27,616 nucleotides of DNA from CAJBVG01 sp044376465 (GCA_044376465.1 JBILKW010000005.1:1-27616); one strand, 5' to 3'; shown: positions 15,460 through 22,742, counted from the first letter of the stretch. Made by a program: numbers and translations. The notes: generated by a model not told the origin, from the sequence alone.

Positions 15460-15478
15460 TTCTTCTTCTTCCTCCTGA

Positions 15479-15877
15479 TTAATAAATGTAACACAATACT
15501 TCACCACCCACGTTTTGTACGCGAGCTTCTTTGTCTGTCATCACACCTTTAGAAGTAGAAAGGATTGCTATACCTAATCCGTTCAAAACTCGTGGCATGT
15601 TGCTCATGTGAGCGTAATTTCTCAAACCAGGTTTACTGATTCTAGAGAGTTTCCTGATTGCCGAAGTTTTAGTAATTGGGTGGTATTTTAAAGCAATTTT
15701 AATTGTGCCTTGAACACCAGTATCCTCAAACTTGTAATTCGCAATATATCCTTTATCAAAAAGAACTTTAGTGATTTCTTTCTTGATATTAGATGCAGGA
15801 ACCTCGACAACCCTATGGTTGGCCTTAATGGCATTCCTTACTCTTGTAAGATAATCTGCTATGGGATCTGTAGTCAT
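15479..15877 (-). CDS. rpsH: 30S ribosomal protein S8
   Basis: A 132-residue S8, a primary 16S rRNA binder of the 30S platform; in E. coli it represses the spc operon by binding mRNA near the rplE start. The N-terminus (MTTDPIADYLTRVRNAIKA) and the C-terminal RNA-binding stretch (AILSTSKGVMTDKEA, VGGEVLCYIY) are conserved. It is separated from rpsN by 103 bases, the largest gap between rplC and rpsM apart from the secY area, and that gap holds a TATCTTTG box. Its stop overlaps the start of the rplF Shine-Dalgarno region. Confidence 0.99.
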   Translation of the reverse strand: MTTDPIADYLTRVRNAIKANHRVVEVPASNIKKEITKVLFDKGYIANYKFEDTGVQGTIKIALKYHPITKTSAIRKLSRISKPGLRNYAHMSNMPRVLNGLGIAILSTSKGVMTDKEARVQNVGGEVLCYIY

Positions 15878-15921
15878 TTTTAACTGTTATTTACTATAAT
15901 AAACTAAAATTTAGCGGACGG

Positions 15922-15951
15922 CAAAGATAGTAAAATCTTTTACTTTCCACT
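15922..15951 (-). promoter_or_regulatory. Possible internal promoter between rpsN and rpsH
   Basis: On the - strand TATCTTTG (15929-15922) matches the Bacteroidota -7 box TAnnTTTG exactly, about 45 bases before the rpsH ATG. The -33 TTG is lacking; a GTG lies 18 bases upstream of the box. AAAGAT/ATCTTT halves around it can also form a small hairpin. Weak candidate, but placed in an unusually long gap for this run. Confidence 0.35.
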
Positions 15952-15980
15952 AAATTTTCAATAATTCTTTGTGTTGAGCC

Positions 15981-16250
15981 TTACCAGCTCGCTTTTTTTA
16001 CACCTGGTATTTTGCCAGCAAGGGCCATATCTCTAAAGAGAACCCTTGAAATTCCAAACTGACGCATGTAACCACGAGGGCGACCTGTTAGTTTGCAACG
16101 GTTGTGTAAACGTACAGGACTTGCATTCTTTGGCAATTTGTCCAAAGCAGCGTAATCACCTGCAGCTTTTAAGTCAGCTCTTTTTTGAGCGTATTTATCA
16201 ACAAGCTTTTTGCGTTTTACTTCGCGAGCTTTTATACCTTCTTTAGCCAT
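15981..16250 (-). CDS. rpsN: 30S ribosomal protein S14 (zinc-free, 89-residue form)
   Basis: An 89-residue S14 of the 30S head. It has the long form with a basic N-terminal half (AREVKRKKLVDKYAQKRADL) and the conserved end (RCKLTGRPRGYMRQFGISR, then DMALAGKIPGVKKASW). Only one Cys is present, so the CxxC...CxxC zinc knuckle of the 61-residue form is absent. It starts 3 bases after the rplE stop, so it is probably coupled to L5. After its stop comes the 103-base gap before rpsH. Confidence 0.98.
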   Translation of the reverse strand: MAKEGIKAREVKRKKLVDKYAQKRADLKAAGDYAALDKLPKNASPVRLHNRCKLTGRPRGYMRQFGISRVLFRDMALAGKIPGVKKASW

Positions 16251-16253
16251 TAC

Positions 16254-16814
16254 TTAGTTGTTATTTTGGTTTTTAAATGGTAATCCGAATTCTTTCAATA
16301 ATTCTAACGCTTCTTTGTCTGTTCCAGCAGTGGTTACGAACGTAATGTCCATACCCATGATTTTGTTGATTTTATCAATATTGATCTCTGGGAATATAAT
16401 TTGTTCTGTTACACCTAATGTATAGTTACCACGTCCGTCGAATCCTTTATCGTTGATTCCTTTAAAATCACGAATACGAGGCAATGCCACAGCGATTAAA
16501 CGATCTAAGAACTCGTACATTTTGTTGTCGCGTAAAGTTACTCTCACTCCTACAGGCACGTTTTTACGCAATTTGAAGTTTGAGATGTCTTTTTTCGATT
16601 TTGCTGAAATTGCGCGTTGACCGGTGATCAATGTCATTTCTTCCACAGCATTATCGATCAATTTCTTATCAGAAACCGCTGCTCCAACACCTTGGTTGAT
16701 ACAAATTTTTGTCAAACGTGGCACTTGCATCACGCTTTTGTATTGAAATTTGTCTTTCAAAGAAGAAACTATTTCTTCTTTATACTTATTTTTTAATCTA
16801 GGTACGTAAGCCAT
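16254..16814 (-). CDS. rplE: 50S ribosomal protein L5
   Basis: A 186-residue L5, which carries 5S rRNA into the central protuberance with L18 and touches the P-site tRNA. Conserved parts: RLTKICINQGVGAAVSDKK, the TGQRAISAKSKKDISNFKLR loop, GVRVTLRDNKMYEFLDRL and the FPEINIDKI end. Its ATG overlaps the rplX stop by one base (TAATG). A GGGGAGGTGAT, complementary to the 3' end of 16S rRNA over at least nine bases, lies 10 bases before the ATG inside the rplX coding end; this is unusual for the phylum. Confidence 0.99.
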   Translation of the reverse strand: MAYVPRLKNKYKEEIVSSLKDKFQYKSVMQVPRLTKICINQGVGAAVSDKKLIDNAVEEMTLITGQRAISAKSKKDISNFKLRKNVPVGVRVTLRDNKMYEFLDRLIAVALPRIRDFKGINDKGFDGRGNYTLGVTEQIIFPEINIDKINKIMGMDITFVTTAGTDKEALELLKEFGLPFKNQNNN

Positions 16815-17155
16815 TATTTAATCACCTCCCCTGAGTTTTTTGCAACCCTTACCAATTTGCCAGCATCGTTTAGTTTTCTACCTACACGAGTTGCTTTTCC
16901 TGATTTAGGGTCAATTAACATTACATTTGAAATATGCATTGGCGCTTCTTTCTTAATAATTCCGCCTTCGGTATTAGTAGCGTTGGGTTTAGTATGTTTT
17001 GAAACCATATTTAAACCTTCAACAATAACTCTATTAGTAGCTTTGTTTACACTTAATACTTTTCCTTGTTGGCCTTTAGCATCACCGGCAATAACTTTTA
17101 CAGTATCGCCTTTACGGATATTTAACTTAGCCTGAGTGTTATTCTTTCTTTCCAT
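16814..17155 (-). CDS. rplX: 50S ribosomal protein L24
   Basis: A 113-residue L24, an early-assembling 50S protein near the exit tunnel. The KOW motif (KGDTVKVIAGDAKGQQGKVL, residues about 15-34) is intact, as are EGLNMVSKHTKP and HISNVMLIDPKSGKATRVGR. The last codons (SGEVIK) carry a Shine-Dalgarno-like stretch for rplE. Its own ATG is preceded by CGGAGGT ten bases upstream, inside the end of rplN. Two bases separate it from rplN, and it overlaps rplE by one. Confidence 0.99.
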   Translation of the reverse strand: MERKNNTQAKLNIRKGDTVKVIAGDAKGQQGKVLSVNKATNRVIVEGLNMVSKHTKPNATNTEGGIIKKEAPMHISNVMLIDPKSGKATRVGRKLNDAGKLVRVAKNSGEVIK

Positions 17156-17157
17156 GA

Positions 17158-17526
17158 TTATAATACCTCCGGTGCTAATGAAACGATTTTCATGAATTGT
17201 TTTTCACGCAATTCTCTTGCTACTGGACCAAAAATACGAGTACCTCTTGGTTCGTCGTTTGCGTTTAATAAAACGGCAGCGTTGTCATCGAAACGAATGT
17301 AAGAACCGTCTTTACGACGTACTTCTTTTTTCGTACGAACTACTACTGCTTTCGATACAGTACCTTTTTTAATGTTTCCTGATGGAATAGCGTTTTTAAC
17401 GGTAACTACGATTTTGTCTCCTAAAGAGGCATATCTCTTACCAGTTCCGCCTAACACACGGATACATAGTACTTCTTTGGCACCGCTGTTATCTGCAACA
17501 GTAAGCCTTGATTCTTGTTGTATCAT
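17158..17526 (-). CDS. rplN: 50S ribosomal protein L14
   Basis: A 122-residue L14 at the 50S-30S interface, the usual first gene of the spc operon. The start MIQQESRLTVADNSGAKEVL, the RVLGGTGKRYASLGDKIVVTV core and the end RIFGPVARELREKQFMKIVS are almost invariant in bacteria. Only 2 bases separate it from rpsQ, so the S10 and spc operons are continuous here. Its last codons contain GGAGGT ahead of rplX. Length is the family standard. Confidence 0.99.
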   Translation of the reverse strand: MIQQESRLTVADNSGAKEVLCIRVLGGTGKRYASLGDKIVVTVKNAIPSGNIKKGTVSKAVVVRTKKEVRRKDGSYIRFDDNAAVLLNANDEPRGTRIFGPVARELREKQFMKIVSLAPEVL

Positions 17527-17528
17527 GA

Positions 17529-17786
17529 TTATTTAGCCCTTTCTAAAATTTCTACTACTCTCCAACGCTTATTTTTACTCAGCGGACGAATTTCCATAAT
17601 GCTTACAGTGTCGCCAATGTTGCACTCGTTTTTCTCGTCATGAGCCATAAATTTGGTTGTCGTTTTTACGAACTTACCATAGATCGGATGTTTTACTTTA
17701 CGTTCGATAGCAACGGTAACAGATTTCTCCATTTTGTTACTTACTACTTGCCCGATTCTTGTTTTTCTTAAATTTCTTGTTTCCAT
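17529..17786 (-). CDS. rpsQ: 30S ribosomal protein S17
   Basis: An 85-residue OB-fold protein S17, a primary 16S rRNA binder. It starts METRNLRKTRIGQVVSNKME and has IYGKFVKTTTKFMAHDE and GDTVSIMEIRPLSKNKRWRV. I use the ATG at 17786; a frame with a TTG start at 17798 would add four residues (MIQE) that the family lacks. The gap to rpmC is 22 bases. It is the last gene of the S10 cluster and runs directly into rplN. Lys and Arg content and size are normal. Confidence 0.98.
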   Translation of the reverse strand: METRNLRKTRIGQVVSNKMEKSVTVAIERKVKHPIYGKFVKTTTKFMAHDEKNECNIGDTVSIMEIRPLSKNKRWRVVEILERAK

Positions 17787-17808
17787 TTCCTGAATCAATT
17801 TCTACAGC

Positions 17809-18012
17809 TTATGCTTGCGGAGCTGCTTGCTCACGTGCTTTAAGTTCTGTATTTAATTTAGCGATTGTCTTTCTTAAAGCGCGGATTTGCATTGGATTTT
17901 CCAAAGCAGACACAGCATGACCAAACTTAAGTTTAGTTAAGTTAGCACGTTCTTCTGTGATCCTTTCTTTAATCTCTTCTAATGAGAGTTCTTTAATTTC
18001 TGCGTATTTCAT
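17809..18012 (-). CDS. rpmC: 50S ribosomal protein L29
   Basis: A 67-residue two-helix hairpin protein at the tunnel exit, a docking site for trigger factor and the signal recognition particle. MKYAEIKELSLEEIKERI and the second-helix segment PMQIRALRKTIAKLNTELKA are typical, with an Ala/Gln-rich end. It lies 62 bases after rplP, a longer gap than most in the S10 part, in which I see no promoter or strong hairpin. Upstream of its ATG is AAAGAG, at best a weak ribosome binding site. Confidence 0.97.
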   Translation of the reverse strand: MKYAEIKELSLEEIKERITEERANLTKLKFGHAVSALENPMQIRALRKTIAKLNTELKAREQAAPQA

Positions 18013-18074
18013 CTCTTTAATTTTTTGTACTTAGAGGGTTGCCGTTGATACACCGGATTCCATAAGTAATTTTT

Positions 18075-18497
18075 TTATGCCTCTTCGTAATCTCTACGTA
18101 CTACAAATTTGGTTGCGACAGGTAATTTTTGTGCTGCTAATCTTAAAGCTTCTTTGGCAGTTTCTAATGAAACACCATCTGCTTCGAATAACATTCTACC
18201 TGGGCTTACTGGAGCTACCCAATATTCTGGAGCACCTTTACCTTTACCCATACGCACCTCTGCAGGTTTTTTCGTAATTGGTTTATCAGGAAAAATACGA
18301 ATCCAAACTTGACCTTCACGTTTCATAAAACGTGTTACTGCAATACGAGCTGCTTCGATTTGACGGCTGGTGATCCAGCATTCTTCTAGCGTTTTAATAC
18401 CGAACGAACCAAATGCTAAGGTAGTTCCGCGTTTAGCGTTACCTTTCATTTTGCCTTTCTGCATTTTTCTGAACTTCGTTCTTTTTGGTTGTAACAT
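18075..18497 (-). CDS. rplP: 50S ribosomal protein L16
   Basis: A 140-residue L16, close to the A-site tRNA and the peptidyl transferase centre, assembled late. The start MLQPKRTKFRKMQKGKMKG, the middle FGIKTLEECWITSRQIEAAR, KREGQVWIRIFPDKPITKKP and GKGAPEYWVAPVSPGRMLFE are the conserved parts. It lies 37 bases after rpsC. Nothing unusual in length or composition. Confidence 0.99.
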   Translation of the reverse strand: MLQPKRTKFRKMQKGKMKGNAKRGTTLAFGSFGIKTLEECWITSRQIEAARIAVTRFMKREGQVWIRIFPDKPITKKPAEVRMGKGKGAPEYWVAPVSPGRMLFEADGVSLETAKEALRLAAQKLPVATKFVVRRDYEEA

Positions 18498-18534
18498 AAC
18501 TTTACCTATTATTTCAGGTTAACAATCCTTTAAT

Positions 18535-19311
18535 TTATTTTGAAGATTTTCCTCTTCCACCACCTCTACGATCGTTGTTTCCACCTCTCTTATCATTTCT
18601 ACGATCATTTCTGTCTGGACGGTCGTTTCCACCTTCTCTTTGTTTGGTGTTAGCGGCTGCGCCGATGTTCGGAGATAAATCTCTCTTACCATATACTTCA
18701 CCTTTACAGATCCATACCTTTACACCTATTTTGCCATAAGTAGTTAATGCTTCTGCTAATGCATAGTCGATATCAGCACGTAACGTGTGTAACGGAACAC
18801 GTCCTTCTTTGTACTGCTCAGAACGTGCCATTTCGGCACCTCCCAAACGACCCGAAGTCATTATCTTTATACCTTCAGCTCCCATTCTCATGGTCGAGGC
18901 AATTGAAGTTTTCATTGCTCTACGGAATGAAATACGTGCCTCTAATTGCTTAGCTACACCGTCTGCTACTAATTGAGCATCTAACTCCGGGCGTTTAATC
19001 TCGAAGATGTTGATTTGTACATCTTTCTTCGTGATTTTCTTCAATTCTTCTTTGATCTTATCAACCTCTTGACCGCCTTTACCAATTACGATTCCTGGAC
19101 GTGCCGTGTGAATGGTAATGGTGATGCGCTTCAATGTACGTTCGATAACAATCTTTGCAATACCGCCTTTAGCGATACGAGCGTGGATATACTTACGTAT
19201 TTTTTCGTCTTCTACTAACTTATCAGCGTACTTGTTTCCACCGAACCAATTAGAATCCCAACCTTTGATGATTCCTAATCTATTTCCTATCGGATGTGCT
19301 TTTTGTCCCAT
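18535..19311 (-). CDS. rpsC: 30S ribosomal protein S3 with Gly/Arg/Asp-rich tail
   Basis: A 258-residue S3, part of the mRNA entry tunnel. It begins MGQKAHPIGNRLGIIKGWDS; the KH domain has GIVIGKGGQEVDKI with GKGG at 77-80; the C-terminal domain ends near VWICKGEVYGKRDLSPN. After about residue 217 comes a 40-residue low-complexity tail of N, D, R and G (GGNDRPDRNDRRNDKRGGNN, then RRGGGRGKSSK). E. coli S3 has 233 residues and no such tail; a tail like this is frequent in Bacteroidota S3. Its role is unknown. It lies 14 bases after rplV. Confidence 0.98.
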   Translation of the reverse strand: MGQKAHPIGNRLGIIKGWDSNWFGGNKYADKLVEDEKIRKYIHARIAKGGIAKIVIERTLKRITITIHTARPGIVIGKGGQEVDKIKEELKKITKKDVQINIFEIKRPELDAQLVADGVAKQLEARISFRRAMKTSIASTMRMGAEGIKIMTSGRLGGAEMARSEQYKEGRVPLHTLRADIDYALAEALTTYGKIGVKVWICKGEVYGKRDLSPNIGAAANTKQREGGNDRPDRNDRRNDKRGGNNDRRGGGRGKSSK

Positions 19312-19325
19312 TTTCTAATCAGATC

Positions 19326-19682
19326 TTAGTTAGCGTTAGATATTTTACTGTCAACTACCATGGTTACATGGTTAGAACGTTTACGGATACGGTATCCTCT
19401 TCCTTGTGGTGCTGTGCGTAAACGCTTCATTTGGCGACCACCATCTACCATCACACTCTTTACGTATAACTCGCTGTCTTCCATTCGAACCCCTTCGTTC
19501 TTTGATTGCCAGTTGGCAATTGCCGATAGAAGAAGTTTTTCTACCCTTTTAGATGCCTCTTTAGGGTTGAATTTTAGAATATGTAAAGCATGTTCTACTT
19601 TTTGTCCACGGATCAAATCGACCACTAGACGCATCTTACGTGGAGACGTCGGACAATCATTTAATTTTGCTATTGCTTCCAT
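19326..19682 (-). CDS. rplV: 50S ribosomal protein L22
   Basis: A 118-residue L22, whose long beta-hairpin lines the exit tunnel near the macrolide site. CPTSPRKMRLVVDLIRGQKV, the helix HALHILKFNPKEASKRVEKL and the hairpin with MKRLRTAPQGRGYRIRKRSN are complete, without the deletions that give erythromycin resistance in E. coli (judged by eye only). It lies 5 bases after rpsS. Length matches the family. Confidence 0.98.
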   Translation of the reverse strand: MEAIAKLNDCPTSPRKMRLVVDLIRGQKVEHALHILKFNPKEASKRVEKLLLSAIANWQSKNEGVRMEDSELYVKSVMVDGGRQMKRLRTAPQGRGYRIRKRSNHVTMVVDSKISNAN

Positions 19683-19687
19683 TGTTC

Positions 19688-19957
19688 TTATTTCTTTTTA
19701 TCTCCACCATGACCTCTAAATGTACGAGTTGGGGCAAACTCACCTAATTTGTGACCTACCATGTTCTCTGTAACATACACAGGGATGAATTTATTACCAT
19801 TATGTACTGCAAATGTATGACCAACGAAATCTGGAGAGATCATTGATCTTCTTGACCAGGTCTTAATTACTGACCTTTTGCTTGTTTCATTCATTACATT
19901 AACTTTCTTGTCTAATGTATGATCGATATACGGTCCTTTTTTAACTGAACGAGCCAT
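19688..19957 (-). CDS. rpsS: 30S ribosomal protein S19
   Basis: An 89-residue S19 of the 30S head, which forms a complex with S13 near the A and P sites. It starts MARSVKKGPYIDHTLDKKV and contains VIKTWSRRSMISPDFVGHTF and VTENMVGHKLGEFAPTRTFR, then the basic end GHGGDKKK. Its ATG overlaps the rplB TAA by one base, and an AAGGA in the rplB end lies 8 bases upstream, a modest ribosome binding site. Confidence 0.99.
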   Translation of the reverse strand: MARSVKKGPYIDHTLDKKVNVMNETSKRSVIKTWSRRSMISPDFVGHTFAVHNGNKFIPVYVTENMVGHKLGEFAPTRTFRGHGGDKKK

Positions 19958-20781
19958 TATTTCTTCCTTCTTTCAATGATGTAACGATTTGACGATTTCT
20001 TTTTGTAGCGAGTTTTGAAGCCTTTCGCTAACACACCTGTTCTAGAACGAGGGTGTCCACCTGAAGCTCTTCCTTCACCACCACCCATTGGGTGATCTAC
20101 CGGGTTCATTGCTACCGGACGAGTTCTCGGACGGCGACCTAACCAACGGTTTCTGCCTGCTTTACCTAATCTTTCGATTTGGTGATCTGAGTTAGATACA
20201 GTTCCGATAGTTGCGATACATGTTGATAATACCATACGTGTTTCACCTGAAGGCATCTTTAAGATTGCATATTTGCTATCTCTCGCTGCCAACTGTGCGT
20301 ATGTACCAGCACCTCTTGCAAATTTTCCACCTTGACCAGGGTTTAGTTCGATGTTGTGAACTAATGTACCAAGAGGAATGTTCTTTAATGGCATCGCGTT
20401 ACCCACTTCTGGTGCGCTGTTTTCGCCACTAACTATTTTCATTCCAACTTTCAATCCTTCTGGAGCAAGAATATACCTCTTCTCTCCATCAGCGTAATGC
20501 AATAATGCAATACGTGAAGTTCTATTCGGATCGTACTCAATGGTTGCTACCGTTGCAGGAATATCATTTTTATCTCTCTTAAAGTCGATTAAACGGTATG
20601 ATTTCTTGTGACCACCGCCAATATAGCGCATTGTCATTTTACCAGAACCGTTACGACCTCCGGATTTTTTATGTTTAACTACCAGCGATTTCTCAGGTAC
20701 GTTGGTGGTGATATCTGAATTATCTACCGCTACTCTGAATCGTGAACCTGGCGTTACCGGTTTAAATCTTTTAACTGCCAT
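19957..20781 (-). CDS. rplB: 50S ribosomal protein L2
   Basis: A 274-residue L2, one of the largest and most conserved 50S proteins, needed for subunit joining and peptidyl transferase activity. The N-terminal OB-fold, the SH3-like domain (KFARGAGTYAQLAARDSKYA) and the C-terminal loop with VDHPMGGGEGRASGGHPRSR, including the conserved His near position 229 of E. coli, are all there. It ends in a basic KTRYKKKSSNRYIIERRKK stretch. It lies 5 bases after rplW and overlaps rpsS by one. Confidence 0.99.
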   Translation of the reverse strand: MAVKRFKPVTPGSRFRVAVDNSDITTNVPEKSLVVKHKKSGGRNGSGKMTMRYIGGGHKKSYRLIDFKRDKNDIPATVATIEYDPNRTSRIALLHYADGEKRYILAPEGLKVGMKIVSGENSAPEVGNAMPLKNIPLGTLVHNIELNPGQGGKFARGAGTYAQLAARDSKYAILKMPSGETRMVLSTCIATIGTVSNSDHQIERLGKAGRNRWLGRRPRTRPVAMNPVDHPMGGGEGRASGGHPRSRTGVLAKGFKTRYKKKSSNRYIIERRKK

Positions 20782-20786
20782 AACTA

Positions 20787-21077
20787 TTAAATGTTATTAT
20801 AAAAGTCTATTGTGTTACCTTCTGCCAACTCTACTATCGCTTTTTTCACTCGTCCGGTAGAACCTACCACTACTCCGTTTTTCGTACCACGTGATTTTGC
20901 TTTACCTGGTGCGATCATTGTATTGACAGATTTTACTGTTACGTTGAACATTGCCTCTACGGCATTTTTGATTTGTATTTTGTTAGCCTTTTTATCTACT
21001 ACGAATGCATATCTATTAAGCTTCTCGCCCATAGCTGCAACTTTCTCCGTAAGTATTGGTTTCTTTAAAATTTCCAT
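20787..21077 (-). CDS. rplW: 50S ribosomal protein L23
   Basis: A 96-residue L23 at the tunnel exit, the main ribosome contact for trigger factor and SRP. The start MEILKKPILTEKVAAMGE, the core YAFVVDKKANKIQIKNAVEA and the RNA loop region (NTMIAPGKAKSRGTKNGVVV) are typical. It follows rplD by 8 bases and precedes rplB by 5. No oddities; the conserved Glu near the start for trigger factor docking cannot be assigned with certainty by eye. Confidence 0.98.
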   Translation of the reverse strand: MEILKKPILTEKVAAMGEKLNRYAFVVDKKANKIQIKNAVEAMFNVTVKSVNTMIAPGKAKSRGTKNGVVVGSTGRVKKAIVELAEGNTIDFYNNI

Positions 21078-21085
21078 GTCTCTAC

Positions 21086-21715
21086 TTACTTGCTAAATGA
21101 ATCCTCAATTGATTTAACTGAACTTGCGGTCAATACCAATTTATCAGCATGTAATAAATCGTAAGTATTGATATCTGAAGCTGTGATAACTTTAGACTTT
21201 TGTAAGTTTCTGCTTGATAAGTATAAGTTCTCATCAATGTTTGCAGTTACCATTAAAGCCTTTTTATCATTCATCTTCAAATTATTTACCAACGAAATGA
21301 AGTTCTTAGTTTTAGGAGTTTCGAAACTGAAATCTTCTAAAATTACGATGTCGTTATTTTTAGCTTTATAGCTTAATGCAGACATACGTGCTAATGCTTT
21401 CATTTTCTTGTTCAACTTGAAATGATAGTCGCGTGGCTGTGGACCGAAAATACGACCTCCACCTCTAAACACTGGACTCTTGATACTTCCCTTACGAGAA
21501 CCACCAGTTCCTTTTTGTTTGTGCAACTTACGAGTCGATCCCGAAACTTCGTTACGTTGTTTTGATTTATGTGTACCTTGACGTTGGTTAGCTAAATATT
21601 GCTTAACGTCTAAGTAAATTGCATGATCATTTGGTTCGATACCGAAGATAGCGTCAGAAAGTGTAACCTTGTTACCCGTTTCTTTTCCTTCAATGTTTAA
21701 TACCTTTAATTCCAT
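21086..21715 (-). CDS. rplD: 50S ribosomal protein L4
   Basis: A 209-residue L4, whose loop lines the exit tunnel constriction opposite L22; in E. coli it represses the S10 operon by binding the leader. The tunnel loop with KQKGTGGSRKGSIKSPVFRG and GGGRIFGPQPRDYHFKLNKK is intact. The C-terminal Rossmann-like part (KAKNNDIVILEDFSFETPKT) follows. It lies 3 bases after rplC. Whether it is an autogenous repressor here is unknown; the rpsJ leader hairpin is the obvious place to look. Confidence 0.98.
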   Translation of the reverse strand: MELKVLNIEGKETGNKVTLSDAIFGIEPNDHAIYLDVKQYLANQRQGTHKSKQRNEVSGSTRKLHKQKGTGGSRKGSIKSPVFRGGGRIFGPQPRDYHFKLNKKMKALARMSALSYKAKNNDIVILEDFSFETPKTKNFISLVNNLKMNDKKALMVTANIDENLYLSSRNLQKSKVITASDINTYDLLHADKLVLTASSVKSIEDSFSK

Positions 21716-21718
21716 CGC

Positions 21719-22336
21719 TTATTTCTCTAGTATTACGTATGAACCTTTTGCACCCGGAACTGAACCACTTACTACTAATAAGTTTTGCTCTGGATACACT
21801 TTTAAAATTTCTAAGTTTTGAATTTTCACACGGTCACCACCCATACGACCTGCCATGCGCATTCCTTTGAATACTTTTGACGGCCATGAAGATGCTCCCA
21901 ATGAACCTGGTGCACGTAAACGATTATGCTGACCGTGAGTTTGACCACCCACACCCGCAAAACCATGACGTTTAACTACCCCTTGAAAACCTTTACCTTT
22001 TGAAGTGCCAACAACGTCAACTAAGTCGCCTTCGCTAAATAGTTCAACGTTTAACACATCACCAATTGCTTTTGCATCTGCAAAACTTTTGAACTCTACT
22101 AACTTACGTTTTGGAGTTGTTCCAGCTTTTGCAAAATGACCTTTCATTGGTTTAGAAGTGTTTTTCTCCTTCTTTTCATCATAAGCCAATTGAATGGCTT
22201 CGTAGCCGTCTTTCTCGACGGTTCTTACTTGCGTAACCACGCAAGGACCTGCTTCTATAACCGTACAAGGAATATTCTTCCCTTCCGCATTATAAACGCT
22301 GGTCATTCCTACTTTTTTACCAATTATTCCTGACAT
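21719..22336 (-). CDS. rplC: 50S ribosomal protein L3
   Basis: A 205-residue L3, an early assembly protein reaching the peptidyl transferase centre. The start MSGIIGKKVGMTSVYN is the phylum's usual one, so I use the ATG at 22336; an in-frame ATG at 22354 would add MLKQNK. The loop GVGGQTHGQHNRLRAPGSLG contains the conserved Gln that is methylated in E. coli, followed by GMRMAGRMGGDRV. A 7-bp hairpin (22359-22377) lies in the 73-base gap after rpsJ, 22 bases upstream of the start. Confidence 0.98.
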   Translation of the reverse strand: MSGIIGKKVGMTSVYNAEGKNIPCTVIEAGPCVVTQVRTVEKDGYEAIQLAYDEKKEKNTSKPMKGHFAKAGTTPKRKLVEFKSFADAKAIGDVLNVELFSEGDLVDVVGTSKGKGFQGVVKRHGFAGVGGQTHGQHNRLRAPGSLGASSWPSKVFKGMRMAGRMGGDRVKIQNLEILKVYPEQNLLVVSGSVPGAKGSYVILEK

Positions 22337-22358
22337 TTTGTTTTGTTTTAACATCCAT

Positions 22359-22377
22359 CGAAGTGTAGGGCACTTCG
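22359..22377 (-). other. Hairpin between rpsJ and rplC
   Basis: A perfect 7-bp stem CGAAGTG (22359-22365) and CACTTCG (22371-22377) with a 5-base loop. It ends 22 bases before the rplC start. No T-run follows, so it is more likely an mRNA structure affecting L3 start or processing than a terminator. Confidence 0.45.
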
Positions 22378-22409
22378 TTCAAGATGTGTTATTATTTATT
22401 AATTATTTA

Positions 22410-22715
22410 TCAAACTTTAATTTCTACCTCAACCCCACTTGGCAATTCTAACTTCATTAAGGCATCAACCGTTTTTGAAGTGGAGCTATAGATATCCAAT
22501 AATCTCTTGTAAGAGCATAATTGGAATTGCTCTCTAGCTTTTTTGTTTACGTGTGGTGAACGCAATACAGTGAAGATTTTCTTCTCTGTTGGCAATGGAA
22601 TAGGGCCGCTTAATACCGCTCCTGTAGCCTTTACCGTCTTTACGATTTTCTCAGCAGACTTATCTACCAAGTTGTAATCGTAAGATTTTAATTTAATTCT
22701 AATTCTTTGGCTCAT
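22410..22715 (-). CDS. rpsJ: 30S ribosomal protein S10 (NusE)
   Basis: A 101-residue S10 of the 30S head, which also acts as NusE in transcription antitermination with NusB. RIRIKLKSYDYNLVDKSAEK, the loop GPIPLPTEKKIFTVLRSPHV and KKAREQFQLCSYKRLLDIYS are conserved. It is the first gene of the S10 cluster, 104 bases after fusA. I see no TTG/TAnnTTTG promoter in that gap, only an 8-bp repeat and a hairpin, so it is likely transcribed from the rpsL promoter. Confidence 0.99.
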   Translation of the reverse strand: MSQRIRIKLKSYDYNLVDKSAEKIVKTVKATGAVLSGPIPLPTEKKIFTVLRSPHVNKKAREQFQLCSYKRLLDIYSSTSKTVDALMKLELPSGVEVEIKV

Positions 22716-22742
22716 TTTTTTTGTTTTTACTTTTTATTTGTT

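Noticed and set aside
15460..15507. Longer rplF start with 16 extra residues
   Set aside because: It overlaps rpsH, runs through the AGGAGG region and does not fit the family start MSRIGK.
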